Source: Arthrobacter globiformis
GTDB taxonomy: Bacteria; Actinomycetota; Actinomycetes; Actinomycetales; Micrococcaceae
DNA: 64,000 nucleotides
Direction of reading: 5' to 3'
NCBI RefSeq assembly: GCF_003261175.1
Contig: NZ_QLNP01000098.1
Coordinates: 186,001-250,000 of the forward strand
Positions 40,823 to 49,385 of the stretch are shown piece by piece. The notes under the pieces are model-generated. The model had not been told where the DNA came from. It saw only the letters and a list, made by a program, of their open reading frames with translations, and made no database searches. The stretch's first letter is position 1. Each line of letters opens with the position of its first letter. The translations under genes and the position numbers were made by a program.

Positions 40823-40909
40823 GTGAACAGCCCTTTGAAGTACTCCCCATTCCGCAATGCGCAGCGGCGCACCACCTGCCAGCACTCCGCCCCGGCCTTC
40901 GCGCTGTGA
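40823..40909 (+). CDS. 28-codon leader frame overlapping the binding-protein start
   Basis: A GTG at 40823, 6 nt after AAAGGAG, opens a frame of 28 codons ending in TGA at 40907-40909. That stop overlaps the GTG of the binding-protein gene (GTGA). The binding-protein GTG has no ribosome-binding site of its own, so its translation may depend on ribosomes finishing this leader. The peptide is basic, has no known family and may matter only through translation. Confidence 0.45.
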   Translation: MNSPLKYSPFRNAQRRTTCQHSAPAFAL

Positions 40910-42213
40910 ACGCAACTTCTCTTGCCCGCGACACTCAGTTCAGCCGCCGCGCGCTCTTAAGGGCGGCCGGGCTCGCCGGCGCGGCAGCCGTCCTTCCGCT
41001 GGCGGGCTGCGGCTCGGTGCCCAGCAGCCAGAACGGCGTCACCACGCTGCGCTTCATGCAGAACAAGCCCGAGGTGGTGGCCTACTTCAACCAGGTCATC
41101 AAGGACTTCGAGGCCCTCAACCCGGACATCCGCGTCATCCAGGACTTCAACGAGGGCAACTTCGTTCCCGGCCTGGTCCGCAACGACCCGCCCGACGTCG
41201 TGACCCGCGGCTTCGCCCAGGCCACCGCCGACTTCGTCCGCAAGGGCGTGTTCGCCGACCTCTCCGACCTGCCCGCCGCGGCCACGATCGACCCCAAGAT
41301 CCAGGACCTGGTCAGCTCGTGGGGACAGTACAACGGGCACGAGACCAGCGCCCTCCCGTTCTCCCTGGCCGCTGCCGGGGTCATCTACCGCCGGGACATC
41401 TTCGAAGCGCAGGGCGTCTCTGTCCCCACGACGTGGGACGAGTTCGTCGCCGCCTGCGAAAAGTTCAAGGCCGCCGGCATCACCCCCATCTACGGCACCT
41501 TCAAGGACAACTGGACCCTTGGGCAGGGCATGTTCGACTACGTGGCCGGCGGCGCCCTGGACATCGTGGACTTCTTCGCCAGGCTCACGGCCCAGGGCGC
41601 CGCCATCAGCGCGGACGCCGCGGAGTCGTTCACCAGCAACTTCGGCCCGGCCCTGCCCAAGATGCTCGAGCTGGCTTCGTTCTCGCAGAAGGGCGCCGCC
41701 AGCAAGAACTACGCGGACGGCAATGCTGCGTTCGCCAAGGGCCAGGCGGCGATGTACCTGCAGGGCCCGTGGGCACTTTCCCAGCTTGTGGCCGCCAACA
41801 AGAATGTCAGGCTCGGCAGCTTCCCGCTGCCCGTCACGAACAACCCCGCGGACACCAAGGTCCGGGTGAACGTGGACATGGCCCTGTCCATCACGCGCAA
41901 CACCCCGAACATGGCCGCGGCGCGGCGGTTCGTCAGCTACCTGCTGGACCCCTCGGTGGTGAACGCCTACAGCGAGAAGAACGCGGCGTTCTCGCCGCTT
42001 AAGGAAGCTCCCGCCGTCGAGAATCCCCAGATCACCGGACTTGCCGCCTCGGTGCGGGAGGGGCGGTACTACCAGGGAGCCACCACCTACTTCCCGCCGT
42101 CGGTCCCGCTGTACAACTACGTCCAGGCCTTTGTGTACGGCAAGAACAGCCAGCAGTTCCTTTCCGCCCTCGACGACGAATGGCGCCGGGTCGCCGAGCG
42201 CACCGCGGTCTGA
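40906..42213 (+). CDS. Sugar ABC transporter substrate-binding lipoprotein
   Basis: A 435-residue family 1 solute-binding protein. The N-terminus has a twin-arginine-like SRRALLRAAGLAGAAAVLPLAGC with lipobox Cys35, so it is exported and lipid-anchored. Body segments such as FMQNKPEVVAYFNQVIKDFEALNPDIRV and AFAKGQAAMYLQGPWALSQL match maltose or oligosaccharide binders. The GTG at 40906 is chosen by overlap with the leader frame and by the signal peptide position. It is the first main gene of an operon with two permeases and an alpha-glucosidase. Confidence 0.9.
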   Translation: MNATSLARDTQFSRRALLRAAGLAGAAAVLPLAGCGSVPSSQNGVTTLRFMQNKPEVVAYFNQVIKDFEALNPDIRVIQDFNEGNFVPGLVRNDPPDVVTRGFAQATADFVRKGVFADLSDLPAAATIDPKIQDLVSSWGQYNGHETSALPFSLAAAGVIYRRDIFEAQGVSVPTTWDEFVAACEKFKAAGITPIYGTFKDNWTLGQGMFDYVAGGALDIVDFFARLTAQGAAISADAAESFTSNFGPALPKMLELASFSQKGAASKNYADGNAAFAKGQAAMYLQGPWALSQLVAANKNVRLGSFPLPVTNNPADTKVRVNVDMALSITRNTPNMAAARRFVSYLLDPSVVNAYSEKNAAFSPLKEAPAVENPQITGLAASVREGRYYQGATTYFPPSVPLYNYVQAFVYGKNSQQFLSALDDEWRRVAERTAV

Positions 42214-42236
42214 CCCGACATAATCCAGGAGCCCCC

Positions 42237-43184
42237 ATGACTACAACCTCCGAGATGGCGCAGGTATCGCAGCCCGCCGCTTCGACAGTTCCCCCGAAAG
42301 CCACGTCGCGGGCCATCAGGTCTAAGAACAGGATCGACCCCACCTACTACTGGATGGTGGTGCCGGTCCTGGCACTGTTCGCCTTCTTCATCACCCTGCC
42401 GGCACTCGTCGGCGTGTTCTTCAGCCTGACGAACTACGCCGGTTACGGCGACTGGAAGTTCATCGGACTGTCCAATTACGTCAACATATTCAAAGACCCG
42501 GCGATCCTGCAGTCCTACATCTTCACCTTCGTTTTCGCCCTGACCACCACCGTGGTGGTCAACATCGTGGCACTCGCGATCGCTCTCGGCCTGAACGCCA
42601 AAATCAAGTGGCGCACCGGCATCCGCACCGTGTTCTTCATCCCCATGGTGCTCTCGGCCCTGGTGGTGTCCTTCGTGTTCAACTACCTGTTCTCCAACAC
42701 CCTGCCCGTGCTGGCGGACCGCTTCGGCGTGACGCCGCTGGCCACGAGCATCCTGGCGAACGAGAACCTCGCCTGGCTGGCGATCGTGCTGGTCACGGTC
42801 TGGCAGGCGGCTCCCGGCGCCACCATCATCTACCTGGCCGGGCTGCAGAGCGTACCGGCCGAGGTGTATGAAGCCGCCGACCTCGACGGCGCCGGCAGCT
42901 TCCGGCAGTTCCTGAGCCTGACCCTGCCGCTGATCCTGGGGTACCTCGTCATCAACGTGATCCTCGGCTTCAAGGGCTTCCTGGGGACCTACGAAATCAT
43001 CGTGGGCCTCACCGGCGGCGGTCCCGGCATGGCCACCCAGTCCGTGGCCATGCGGATCTTCTCCGGCTTCACGGGCGGGGACTACTCCTACCAGATGGCG
43101 AACGCGGTCATCTACTTCCTGATCACCCTGCTCATCTCCGTCATCCAGCTGCGCCTCATCCAGCGCCGGGGGGTTTCTCTCTAA
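42237..43184 (+). CDS. Sugar ABC transporter permease (MalF-like)
   Basis: A 315-residue permease with six transmembrane segments. The EAA loop is EVYEAADLDGAGSFRQFLSLTLPLI, which docks on the ATPase. CCAGGAG precedes the ATG. It is 23 bp after the binding-protein stop and overlaps the next permease (TAATG). Confidence 0.93.
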   Translation: MTTTSEMAQVSQPAASTVPPKATSRAIRSKNRIDPTYYWMVVPVLALFAFFITLPALVGVFFSLTNYAGYGDWKFIGLSNYVNIFKDPAILQSYIFTFVFALTTTVVVNIVALAIALGLNAKIKWRTGIRTVFFIPMVLSALVVSFVFNYLFSNTLPVLADRFGVTPLATSILANENLAWLAIVLVTVWQAAPGATIIYLAGLQSVPAEVYEAADLDGAGSFRQFLSLTLPLILGYLVINVILGFKGFLGTYEIIVGLTGGGPGMATQSVAMRIFSGFTGGDYSYQMANAVIYFLITLLISVIQLRLIQRRGVSL

Positions 43185-44095
43185 TGACCGCATCCACACT
43201 TTCCTCTCCGGGGAACCGCACGAACCCGCTCCGCAGGGAGAACTGGTCCGGCAGGACCCGCAAGTCCGGCCGGGAAGGCTACAAGGTCAACTGGTGGCTC
43301 ACTGCACTGATGCTGGTGGCGTCCCTGACTGTCCTGCTGCCGCTGTACTTCACCGTAGCCATGGCACTGAAGTCCCCGGACCAGATCGGAACGGGCACAG
43401 GCCTGGCCTGGCCGAACCCGATGAACTGGGAGAACTTCGCCGCCGCCTATGTGGCCACCAACTTCCCGGTTGCCTTCATGTCCACCGCCTTTGTCACGGT
43501 CTTCAGCGTCCTCGGTTCGCTGGCCTGCAGCTCGCTGGTGGCCTACGCCATCGCCAGGAACTGGAACCGGAGGTTTTTCCGGGGCTCATTCGTGTACCTG
43601 CTCTCGGCCATGTTCATCCCGTTCCCGGTGATCATCCTGCCGCTGATCAAGCAGACGGCCCTCCTCGGCCTGGACAACCCGGGCGGCGTGGTGTTCCTGC
43701 ACGTGCTGGGCGGGATCTCGTTCAACACGCTGCTGTATATCGCCTTCGTGCGCTCCATCCCGGTGGAGCTGGAGGAATCGGCCCGGCTCGACGGCGCCAC
43801 CACCTGGCAGGTGTTCCGGAAGATCATCTTCCCGCTGCTGGCCCCGATGAACGCCACCGTGGGCATCTTCGCCTTCCTCGGCTCATGGAACGACTTCCTG
43901 CTGCCGCAGATGATGATCGCCGATCCCGCCCTGCAGACCCTACCGGTGGTGCAGATGCTCTTCCAGGGAGAGTTCAACACCAATTACAGCCTCGCGTTCG
44001 CGTCCTACCTGATGGCCATGGCCCCCACATTGGTGGTTTACATCCTGGCCCAGCGTTGGGTACTCTCCGGAGTCATGCGCGGGGCCGTCAAGTAG
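43184..44095 (+). CDS. Sugar ABC transporter permease (MalG-like)
   Basis: A 303-residue permease with six transmembrane segments. The EAA loop is PVELEESARLDGATTWQVFRKIIFPLL. The ATG overlaps the previous stop by one base. No ATP-binding subunit is in the operon. A shared ATPase such as MsiK, as in other actinobacteria, probably energises it. Confidence 0.93.
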   Translation: MTASTLSSPGNRTNPLRRENWSGRTRKSGREGYKVNWWLTALMLVASLTVLLPLYFTVAMALKSPDQIGTGTGLAWPNPMNWENFAAAYVATNFPVAFMSTAFVTVFSVLGSLACSSLVAYAIARNWNRRFFRGSFVYLLSAMFIPFPVIILPLIKQTALLGLDNPGGVVFLHVLGGISFNTLLYIAFVRSIPVELEESARLDGATTWQVFRKIIFPLLAPMNATVGIFAFLGSWNDFLLPQMMIADPALQTLPVVQMLFQGEFNTNYSLAFASYLMAMAPTLVVYILAQRWVLSGVMRGAVK

Positions 44096-44147
44096 ACCCA
44101 TCAAACCAGTCCAGCAACAACCCCACCCACAAGAAAAGGATCATCCC

Positions 44148-45857
44148 TTGTCCACCACCGCCACGCTGGCAACCCTTTCCGATTCCGACCGCCTGGCCGA
44201 TCCGAACTGGTGGCGCCAGGCGTCCGTCTACCAGATCTATCCCCGCAGCTTTTCCGACTCGAACGGTGACGGCCTGGGCGACATCAAGGGCATCACGGCC
44301 AAGGTCCCGTACCTGAAGTCCCTCGGGATCGACGCCGTCTGGCTCAGCCCGTTCTACCCTTCGGCGCTCGCCGACGGCGGCTACGACGTGGACGACTACC
44401 GCAACGTGGACCCGAAGCTCGGCACACTGGACGACTTCGACGAGATGGCCAACGCGCTCCACGCCGCCGGCATCAAGCTGATCGCGGACATCGTCCCGAA
44501 CCACTCCTCGGACCGGCACGAATGGTTCAGGGAAGCCCTCGCCTCCCCGAAGGGTTCACCGGCCCGGGACCGCTACATCTTCCGTGACGGCAAGGGCCCC
44601 AACGGCGAGTTCCCGCCGTCGGACTGGGACTCCGTCTTCGGCGGCCCCGCTTGGGAGCGCATCACCGAACCGGACGGCACCCCCGGCCAGTGGTACATGC
44701 ACATCTTCGCCAAGGAACAGCCGGACCTGAACTGGGCCAACCGGGAAATCCGCGACGACTTCCTCAAGACCCTGCGCTTCTGGTCAGACCGCGGGGTGGA
44801 CGGCTTCCGCGTTGACGTGGCGCACGCGCTCACCAAGGACCTCACCGAACCGCTGCTGTCCAAGCTGGAGCTGAGCGCCGCCAACACCGGCACGGACGGG
44901 TTCGACGACGGGTCGCACCCGTTCTGGGACCGCGACGAAGTGCACGAGGTCTACGCCGAGTGGCGCGAAGTCTTCAACGAATACAACCCGCCGCGCACCG
45001 CCGTCGCCGAAGCCTGGGTGCACGCCACCCGCCGTGCCCGCTACGCCAGCCCCGAGGGCCTGGGCCAGGCGTTCAACTTCGACCTCCTGCAGGCGGACTT
45101 CGACGCGGAGGAGTTCCACGAGATCATCACCCGTAACCTGGCCGAGGCGGCCGCCACCGGCGCCTCGTCCACCTGGGTGTTCTCCAACCACGACGTCGTC
45201 CGGCACGCTACCCGCTACGGCCTGCCCAAGGGATCCAAGGGCAAGCACGCCAAGGGCCAGGACGGCAAGGCCTGGCTGCTGGCCGGCGGACCTGAGAAGG
45301 AACTCGACGCCGAGCTCGGCCAGCGCCGTGCCCGCGCCGCAACGCTCCTCATGCTCGCGCTGCCCGGCTCCGCCTACCTGTACCAGGGCGAGGAACTGGG
45401 CCTGCAGGAAGTGGCGGACATCCCTGAGTCCGAACGCCAGGACCCGTCATTCTTCCGCAACAGGGGAGTGGAAGTGGGCCGTGACGGCTGCCGCGTGCCG
45501 CTGCCGTGGGCGGTGGAAGGCACCTCTTTCGGGTTCGGCGACGGCGGCGCACACCTGCCGCAGCCCGACTGGTTCAGCAGCTACGCCGTCGAGGCGCAGG
45601 ACGGCACCCAGGGCTCCACGCTGGAGCTCTACCGCAATGCCCTGAAGCTGCGCCGTGAGCTGCAGGACGCCGAAGAGCTGGAATGGATCGAAACCGGAAA
45701 CCCGGACGTCCTGCACTTCAGCCGCCCCGGTGGCTGGCAGGCGGTCACCAACTTTGGGGACACCGCCGTCGACCTCCCTGCCGGCACGGTGCTGGTGAGC
45801 AGCGCACCGCTGGAAAGCGGCAAGCTGCCGGCCAACACCACGGCCTGGCTGCGCTGA
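44148..45857 (+). CDS. Alpha-glucosidase / oligo-1,6-glucosidase (GH13)
   Basis: A 569-residue GH13 enzyme without signal peptide, acting on imported oligosaccharides. Catalytic residues are Asp223 (GVDGFRVDVAHAL), Glu288 (AVAEAWVHATRR) and Asp349 (VFSNHDVVRHATRYG). The N-terminal VYQIYPRSFSDSNGDGLGDIKGI is typical of the subfamily of alpha-glucosidases, oligo-1,6-glucosidases and trehalose-cleaving enzymes. The start is a TTG at 44148 behind AAAAGGA. Its operon position points to maltose-, isomaltose- or sucrose-type sugars as the transported substrate. A terminator hairpin follows. Confidence 0.93.
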   Translation: MSTTATLATLSDSDRLADPNWWRQASVYQIYPRSFSDSNGDGLGDIKGITAKVPYLKSLGIDAVWLSPFYPSALADGGYDVDDYRNVDPKLGTLDDFDEMANALHAAGIKLIADIVPNHSSDRHEWFREALASPKGSPARDRYIFRDGKGPNGEFPPSDWDSVFGGPAWERITEPDGTPGQWYMHIFAKEQPDLNWANREIRDDFLKTLRFWSDRGVDGFRVDVAHALTKDLTEPLLSKLELSAANTGTDGFDDGSHPFWDRDEVHEVYAEWREVFNEYNPPRTAVAEAWVHATRRARYASPEGLGQAFNFDLLQADFDAEEFHEIITRNLAEAAATGASSTWVFSNHDVVRHATRYGLPKGSKGKHAKGQDGKAWLLAGGPEKELDAELGQRRARAATLLMLALPGSAYLYQGEELGLQEVADIPESERQDPSFFRNRGVEVGRDGCRVPLPWAVEGTSFGFGDGGAHLPQPDWFSSYAVEAQDGTQGSTLELYRNALKLRRELQDAEELEWIETGNPDVLHFSRPGGWQAVTNFGDTAVDLPAGTVLVSSAPLESGKLPANTTAWLR

Positions 45858-45877
45858 CATAACTCCACAACAAGCAG

Positions 45878-45910
45878 AGGTGGCGGTGCCCGGCCGGGGC
45901 GCCGCCACCT
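45878..45910 (+). terminator. Hairpin after alpha-glucosidase gene
   Basis: AGGTGGCGG (45878-45886) and CCGCCACCT (45902-45910) form a perfect 9-bp stem. The following sequence is not U-rich. Confidence 0.6.
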
Positions 45911-45944
45911 GTGCGTCTGCCGCGACTCATGAAAGAGTGAAGCA

Positions 45945-46913
45945 ATGACCGATCACAACGTTCCATCGTCCGCGCAGGAGCTCATCTACGGCTGCATGGG
46001 CCTTGGCGGCGGATGGTCCGACGAACCGCATGACGTCCACCACGTCGAGGAGGCCGCTGCCGCCGTCGACGCGGCGCTGGATGCAGGCATTACGTTGTTC
46101 GATCACGCGGACATCTACCGCCGGGGCAAGTCCGAGGCTGTCTTCGGTGAGGTGCTGGCGTCAACGCCGGGCCTGCGCGAGCGCATCCGGCTGCAGACCA
46201 AGTGCGGCATCCGCCTCAACGAGCGCGGGCTGGAGACGCACTACGATCTCAGCGGCGACGCGATCATTGAGCGTGTGAACGGCAGCCTCGAACGCCTGCG
46301 CACCGACTACGTGGACCTCCTCCTGCTGCACCGCCCGGATCCCCTGATGGACCCCGCGGAGGTGGCGGCCGCCGTCGGGAAGCTGATGGCGGAGGGCAAG
46401 GTGCGGGCGCTGGGCGTGTCCAATATGTCCGCCGCCCAGATCGAGTTCCTGCAGGACAGCCTGGAAACCCCGGTGGTGGCCAACCAACTGGAACTCAGCC
46501 TGCTCAAGCGCGACTGGCTGGAAAGCACGGTGCTTGTGAACCATCCGGATGCCCACGGCTACAGCTTTCCGCACGGGACGCTGGAGTACTGCGCCCGGCA
46601 GGGGATCACGCTGCAGGCCTACGGTGCCCTGGCCCGCGGCCACTACACCGGCAACCCGCCCGAACGGCCCACCCCGGCCGAGAGCGCCACAGCCGAGCTG
46701 CTGGCGGAGATGGCCCGGGAGAAGGACACTACGGTGGAGGCTGTGCTGCTCGGGTGGCTGATGAAGCATCCGGCCGGGATCGCGCCGGTCATCGGCACCG
46801 CCAACCCGGACCGGATCCGTGCCTGCGCCGGGGCCTCGCGCGCGGCCCAGAGCATGACCCGGGCCGAGTGGTACCGCCTGTGGGTCACGGCCCGCGGGAG
46901 CAACATCCCTTAA
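45945..46913 (+). CDS. Aldo/keto reductase (YdhF-like)
   Basis: A 322-residue AKR. The barrel start is LIYGCMGLGGGWSD. The catalytic Asp and Tyr are in LFDHADIYRRGKSE, Lys in RLQTKCGI, and His in VDLLLLHRPDPLMDP. It reduces aldehydes or ketones with NADPH; the substrate is not known. It follows the sugar operon by 87 bp with a hairpin between, so it is probably an independent unit. Confidence 0.9.
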   Translation: MTDHNVPSSAQELIYGCMGLGGGWSDEPHDVHHVEEAAAAVDAALDAGITLFDHADIYRRGKSEAVFGEVLASTPGLRERIRLQTKCGIRLNERGLETHYDLSGDAIIERVNGSLERLRTDYVDLLLLHRPDPLMDPAEVAAAVGKLMAEGKVRALGVSNMSAAQIEFLQDSLETPVVANQLELSLLKRDWLESTVLVNHPDAHGYSFPHGTLEYCARQGITLQAYGALARGHYTGNPPERPTPAESATAELLAEMAREKDTTVEAVLLGWLMKHPAGIAPVIGTANPDRIRACAGASRAAQSMTRAEWYRLWVTARGSNIP

Positions 46914-46920
46914 ACCCAAC

Positions 46921-46974
46921 TAGCTCGCAGTTGTTGTCGTTTTGACGGCTCAAAACGACAACTAATGCGAGCTA
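46921..46974. repeat. 54-nt intergenic palindrome
   Basis: Arms TAGCTCGCA/TGCGAGCTA (outer) and GTTGTCGTTTTGA/TCAAAACGACAAC (inner) are perfectly paired around one centre. It lies between convergent genes. It could be a bidirectional terminator or a mobile palindromic repeat. Confidence 0.9.
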
Positions 46975-47007
46975 GCTGGGCGGGCGCCCTCCCGGCGGGA
47001 AGCGACC

Positions 47008-47928
47008 CTAGAGCGCGGCGATCTCCGAGTACGTGGAGGCATCACCCTTCAGGGCCTGGCTCTGCTTGCCGTCCACGCCCACCGGGATGTCCCCGGCGAT
47101 GGTGACGCGGTTGAGCTTGCGCGGCTGGCCGTCGTAGTTGTCCGGGGCGTAGTGCTGCGTGATCCGGTTGTCGAAGAGCACCAGCTGGTTCGGTTCCCAG
47201 TTCACGCGGACCACGTTTTCCGGACGGGTCACGTAGGCCTGGAGCAGCCGGATGATGTCCCTGGACTCGGTGTTGGACAGACCCACGATGCGCAGGCGCT
47301 GCGCGAAGCCCCCGATGAACAGCCCGCGCTCGCCGGTCAGCGGGTGGACACGGACCACGGGGTGGGCCGTCTCGAACTTGAGCCGCGTGAACTCTTTGCG
47401 GCGCTCCTCGGCGTTCGCGTGCTCCAGGTTCTTGGGCACCGAGTAGTCGTAGTCGTTGGTGTGGATGGCCCAGAGGGTGTCGGCGAAGTTCCGCAGCTCC
47501 TCCGGCAGGTCGCTGTAGGCTCCGGCGGAGGAGGCGATCAGGGTCTCGCCGCCGTAGGCCGGGAGGTCGATGCTGCGCAGGGTGGACGCCTGCGGCGGGT
47601 TGACCACGAAGGTGACATCGGTGTGCCAGTTGTTGGCCGAACCGTTCTCGCTGTCCACGGGGAGGACGTTCTCCTCGCCCTCAACGGACGCAACGGTGGG
47701 GTGCGCCTTGGTGAGCGGGCCGAAGTGGCTGGCGAATTTCACCTGTGCCTCGTCGGTAAGGATGTTGGCTTCGCGGAACACCAGGGCCTTGTGCTCGTTG
47801 AGGGCTGCACGGATCTGTGCGACGGTCTCTGCGGACAGGTCGCCGCTGAGGTCCAGGCCGCGGATCTCGGCGCCGATGCGGGAGCCCAGCTTGGAGAATT
47901 CGAGCTTTGTTTCGGTAATGACAGTCAT
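47008..47928 (-). CDS. TauD/TfdA family Fe(II)/2-oxoglutarate dioxygenase
   Basis: A 306-residue dioxygenase. The iron ligands are His102 and Asp104 in NNWHTDVTF and a distal His in RITQHYAPDNYDG. The following basic residues in PRKLNRVTI bind 2-oxoglutarate. The family releases sulfite from taurine and alkylsulfonates, or cleaves related ethers and esters. It lies 81 bp downstream of a sulfonate-type binding protein on the same strand, which supports sulfonate use. GAGGAAAG precedes the ATG. Confidence 0.92.
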   Translation of the reverse strand: MTVITETKLEFSKLGSRIGAEIRGLDLSGDLSAETVAQIRAALNEHKALVFREANILTDEAQVKFASHFGPLTKAHPTVASVEGEENVLPVDSENGSANNWHTDVTFVVNPPQASTLRSIDLPAYGGETLIASSAGAYSDLPEELRNFADTLWAIHTNDYDYSVPKNLEHANAEERRKEFTRLKFETAHPVVRVHPLTGERGLFIGGFAQRLRIVGLSNTESRDIIRLLQAYVTRPENVVRVNWEPNQLVLFDNRITQHYAPDNYDGQPRKLNRVTIAGDIPVGVDGKQSQALKGDASTYSEIAAL

Positions 47929-48009
47929 CGTTCTTTCCTCACTTTGTGCTGCGGATACTTTTTGAATCGGGGGGGGTAGCTTCTATTGGGCAGTAATGCG
48001 GGTCAGGCG

Positions 48010-49047
48010 TTACTTTGAAGCGGTCAGGAGACCGTTGAACTCGTTGGTGTAGAGCTTTTTCGTGTCCAGATCGGACTTGATGATGCCCACGGACTTCAGG
48101 TATTCCTCCCAGCGGGTGAAGTCCTCGTCCTTGATTTCGCCCTTGGCGGGGACGCCGACGCTCTTCCAGTACTGCAGGGCGGCCGGGTTCTCGTTGCGGC
48201 CGCGTTCCTTCAGGATCTTGGTGAGCCGGGCAATGACGTCCTTGCGGGGCGTGGCCCGCTCCCACTCGATGGCCTTGGCTACGCCCGTGGTGAAGGTCCG
48301 GACCGTGTTGGGGTTCTGGGCGAGGAAGTCTTCCCGGAAGACGTAGGGCCCGCCGGCAAACGCCCCGAACAGGTTGAAGTCGCTGAAGACGGACCGCAGC
48401 CCGCCGTTGGCAACGGCCTTGTCCTGCAGGATGCTGCCGAGGGAGCCGGCGTCCACCTGGCCGCGGCGGATGGCTTCCTCCGTGTCGTTCGGCGGAACCA
48501 CCACCAGCTGGACCTGCTTGATCTCGTCCGCGCTCAGGCCGTTCTTGCGGAGGTAGGTGTTAATGACCGCCTCGGAGTGGGCGCCCAAGGTGTTCACGGC
48601 GATCTTCTTGCCGATGAAGTCCCGGGCGGTCTTGATCGGGCTGTCTTCCTTCACGTAGAAGCCGTTGAAGGTCTTGCTGTCCTCGCCGTAGTAGTTGATG
48701 ACAGCCTTCACCGGAGCGCCGGCCTCAACGAGCTTCACCACGGCGCCGGCGAACGCGCCGCCGAAGTCGGTCTGGCCCGTCGCTGCGGACTGGATGTCCT
48801 GGGGGCCGCTGATGGTGTTGCCCACCCAGTTCAGCTTTACGTCACCCAGGTAGCCGAGGTCCTCCGCCAGCTCGGGAAGGGTCACGCTGTTGGCCCAGCC
48901 CTGGTAGCGGAGCTCCTTGACTTCGTTGGCGCCGGGAGCGCCGGTACGGCCTGTGTCATCGCCGGCGGCACTCCCGCCGCAGCCGGACACCGTCAAGGCG
49001 ATGACGACGGCGGCCGCAGCACTCAGGATGGTCAGGTGTCGTTTCAT
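48010..49047 (-). CDS. ABC transporter substrate-binding lipoprotein (sulfonate/taurine/nitrate type)
   Basis: A 345-residue binding protein with signal peptide and lipobox (ALTVSGCGG, Cys23). The fold is that of SsuA/TauA-type proteins: ELRYQGWANSVTLPELAEDLGYLGDVKLNWVG at the start, then ARDFIGKKIAVNTLGAHSEAVINTYLRKNGL. The ATG at 49047 follows AAGGAAC. No permease or ATPase gene is beside it; the next genes on each side are on the other strand apart from the dioxygenase. It therefore relies on components encoded elsewhere. Confidence 0.9.
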   Translation of the reverse strand: MKRHLTILSAAAAVVIALTVSGCGGSAAGDDTGRTGAPGANEVKELRYQGWANSVTLPELAEDLGYLGDVKLNWVGNTISGPQDIQSAATGQTDFGGAFAGAVVKLVEAGAPVKAVINYYGEDSKTFNGFYVKEDSPIKTARDFIGKKIAVNTLGAHSEAVINTYLRKNGLSADEIKQVQLVVVPPNDTEEAIRRGQVDAGSLGSILQDKAVANGGLRSVFSDFNLFGAFAGGPYVFREDFLAQNPNTVRTFTTGVAKAIEWERATPRKDVIARLTKILKERGRNENPAALQYWKSVGVPAKGEIKDEDFTRWEEYLKSVGIIKSDLDTKKLYTNEFNGLLTASK

Positions 49048-49385
49048 TGGTGGTTCCTTCAGGGGGTTGGTTGGCTGGTTCGCCACGTTCGCTCCGGCCG
49101 CTGCAACGGCCGATGGATCGATGTAAGCGCACTCGGACGAAGCAGGAAAGCGCCCCGGTCACGGCGGGAAACCGTTGGAAATCCGCGGAAACACGGCGCA
49201 ACAGCGGGACATGAGGCGCCCCGTTGCGGCCGGTGAATCCCCGTGACAGGCGGCAGTAAAGACCCCCCGACGGGCGGTACACTGTGGGATTTGGGCGCTG
49301 CGCTGACGCCTTTTGTTCGTATTGGTCTGCCCTGGCGGGCCGATCTGCGTCGCGCATACGGGCGCCCGCCCGATACGGTAGAACC
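49048..49385. other. Divergent intergenic region between binding protein and CitE-like gene
   Basis: About 340 bp without a supported gene. It must hold promoters for both directions, but I see no clear consensus hexamers. No riboswitch or regulator palindrome was evident. Confidence 0.5.
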
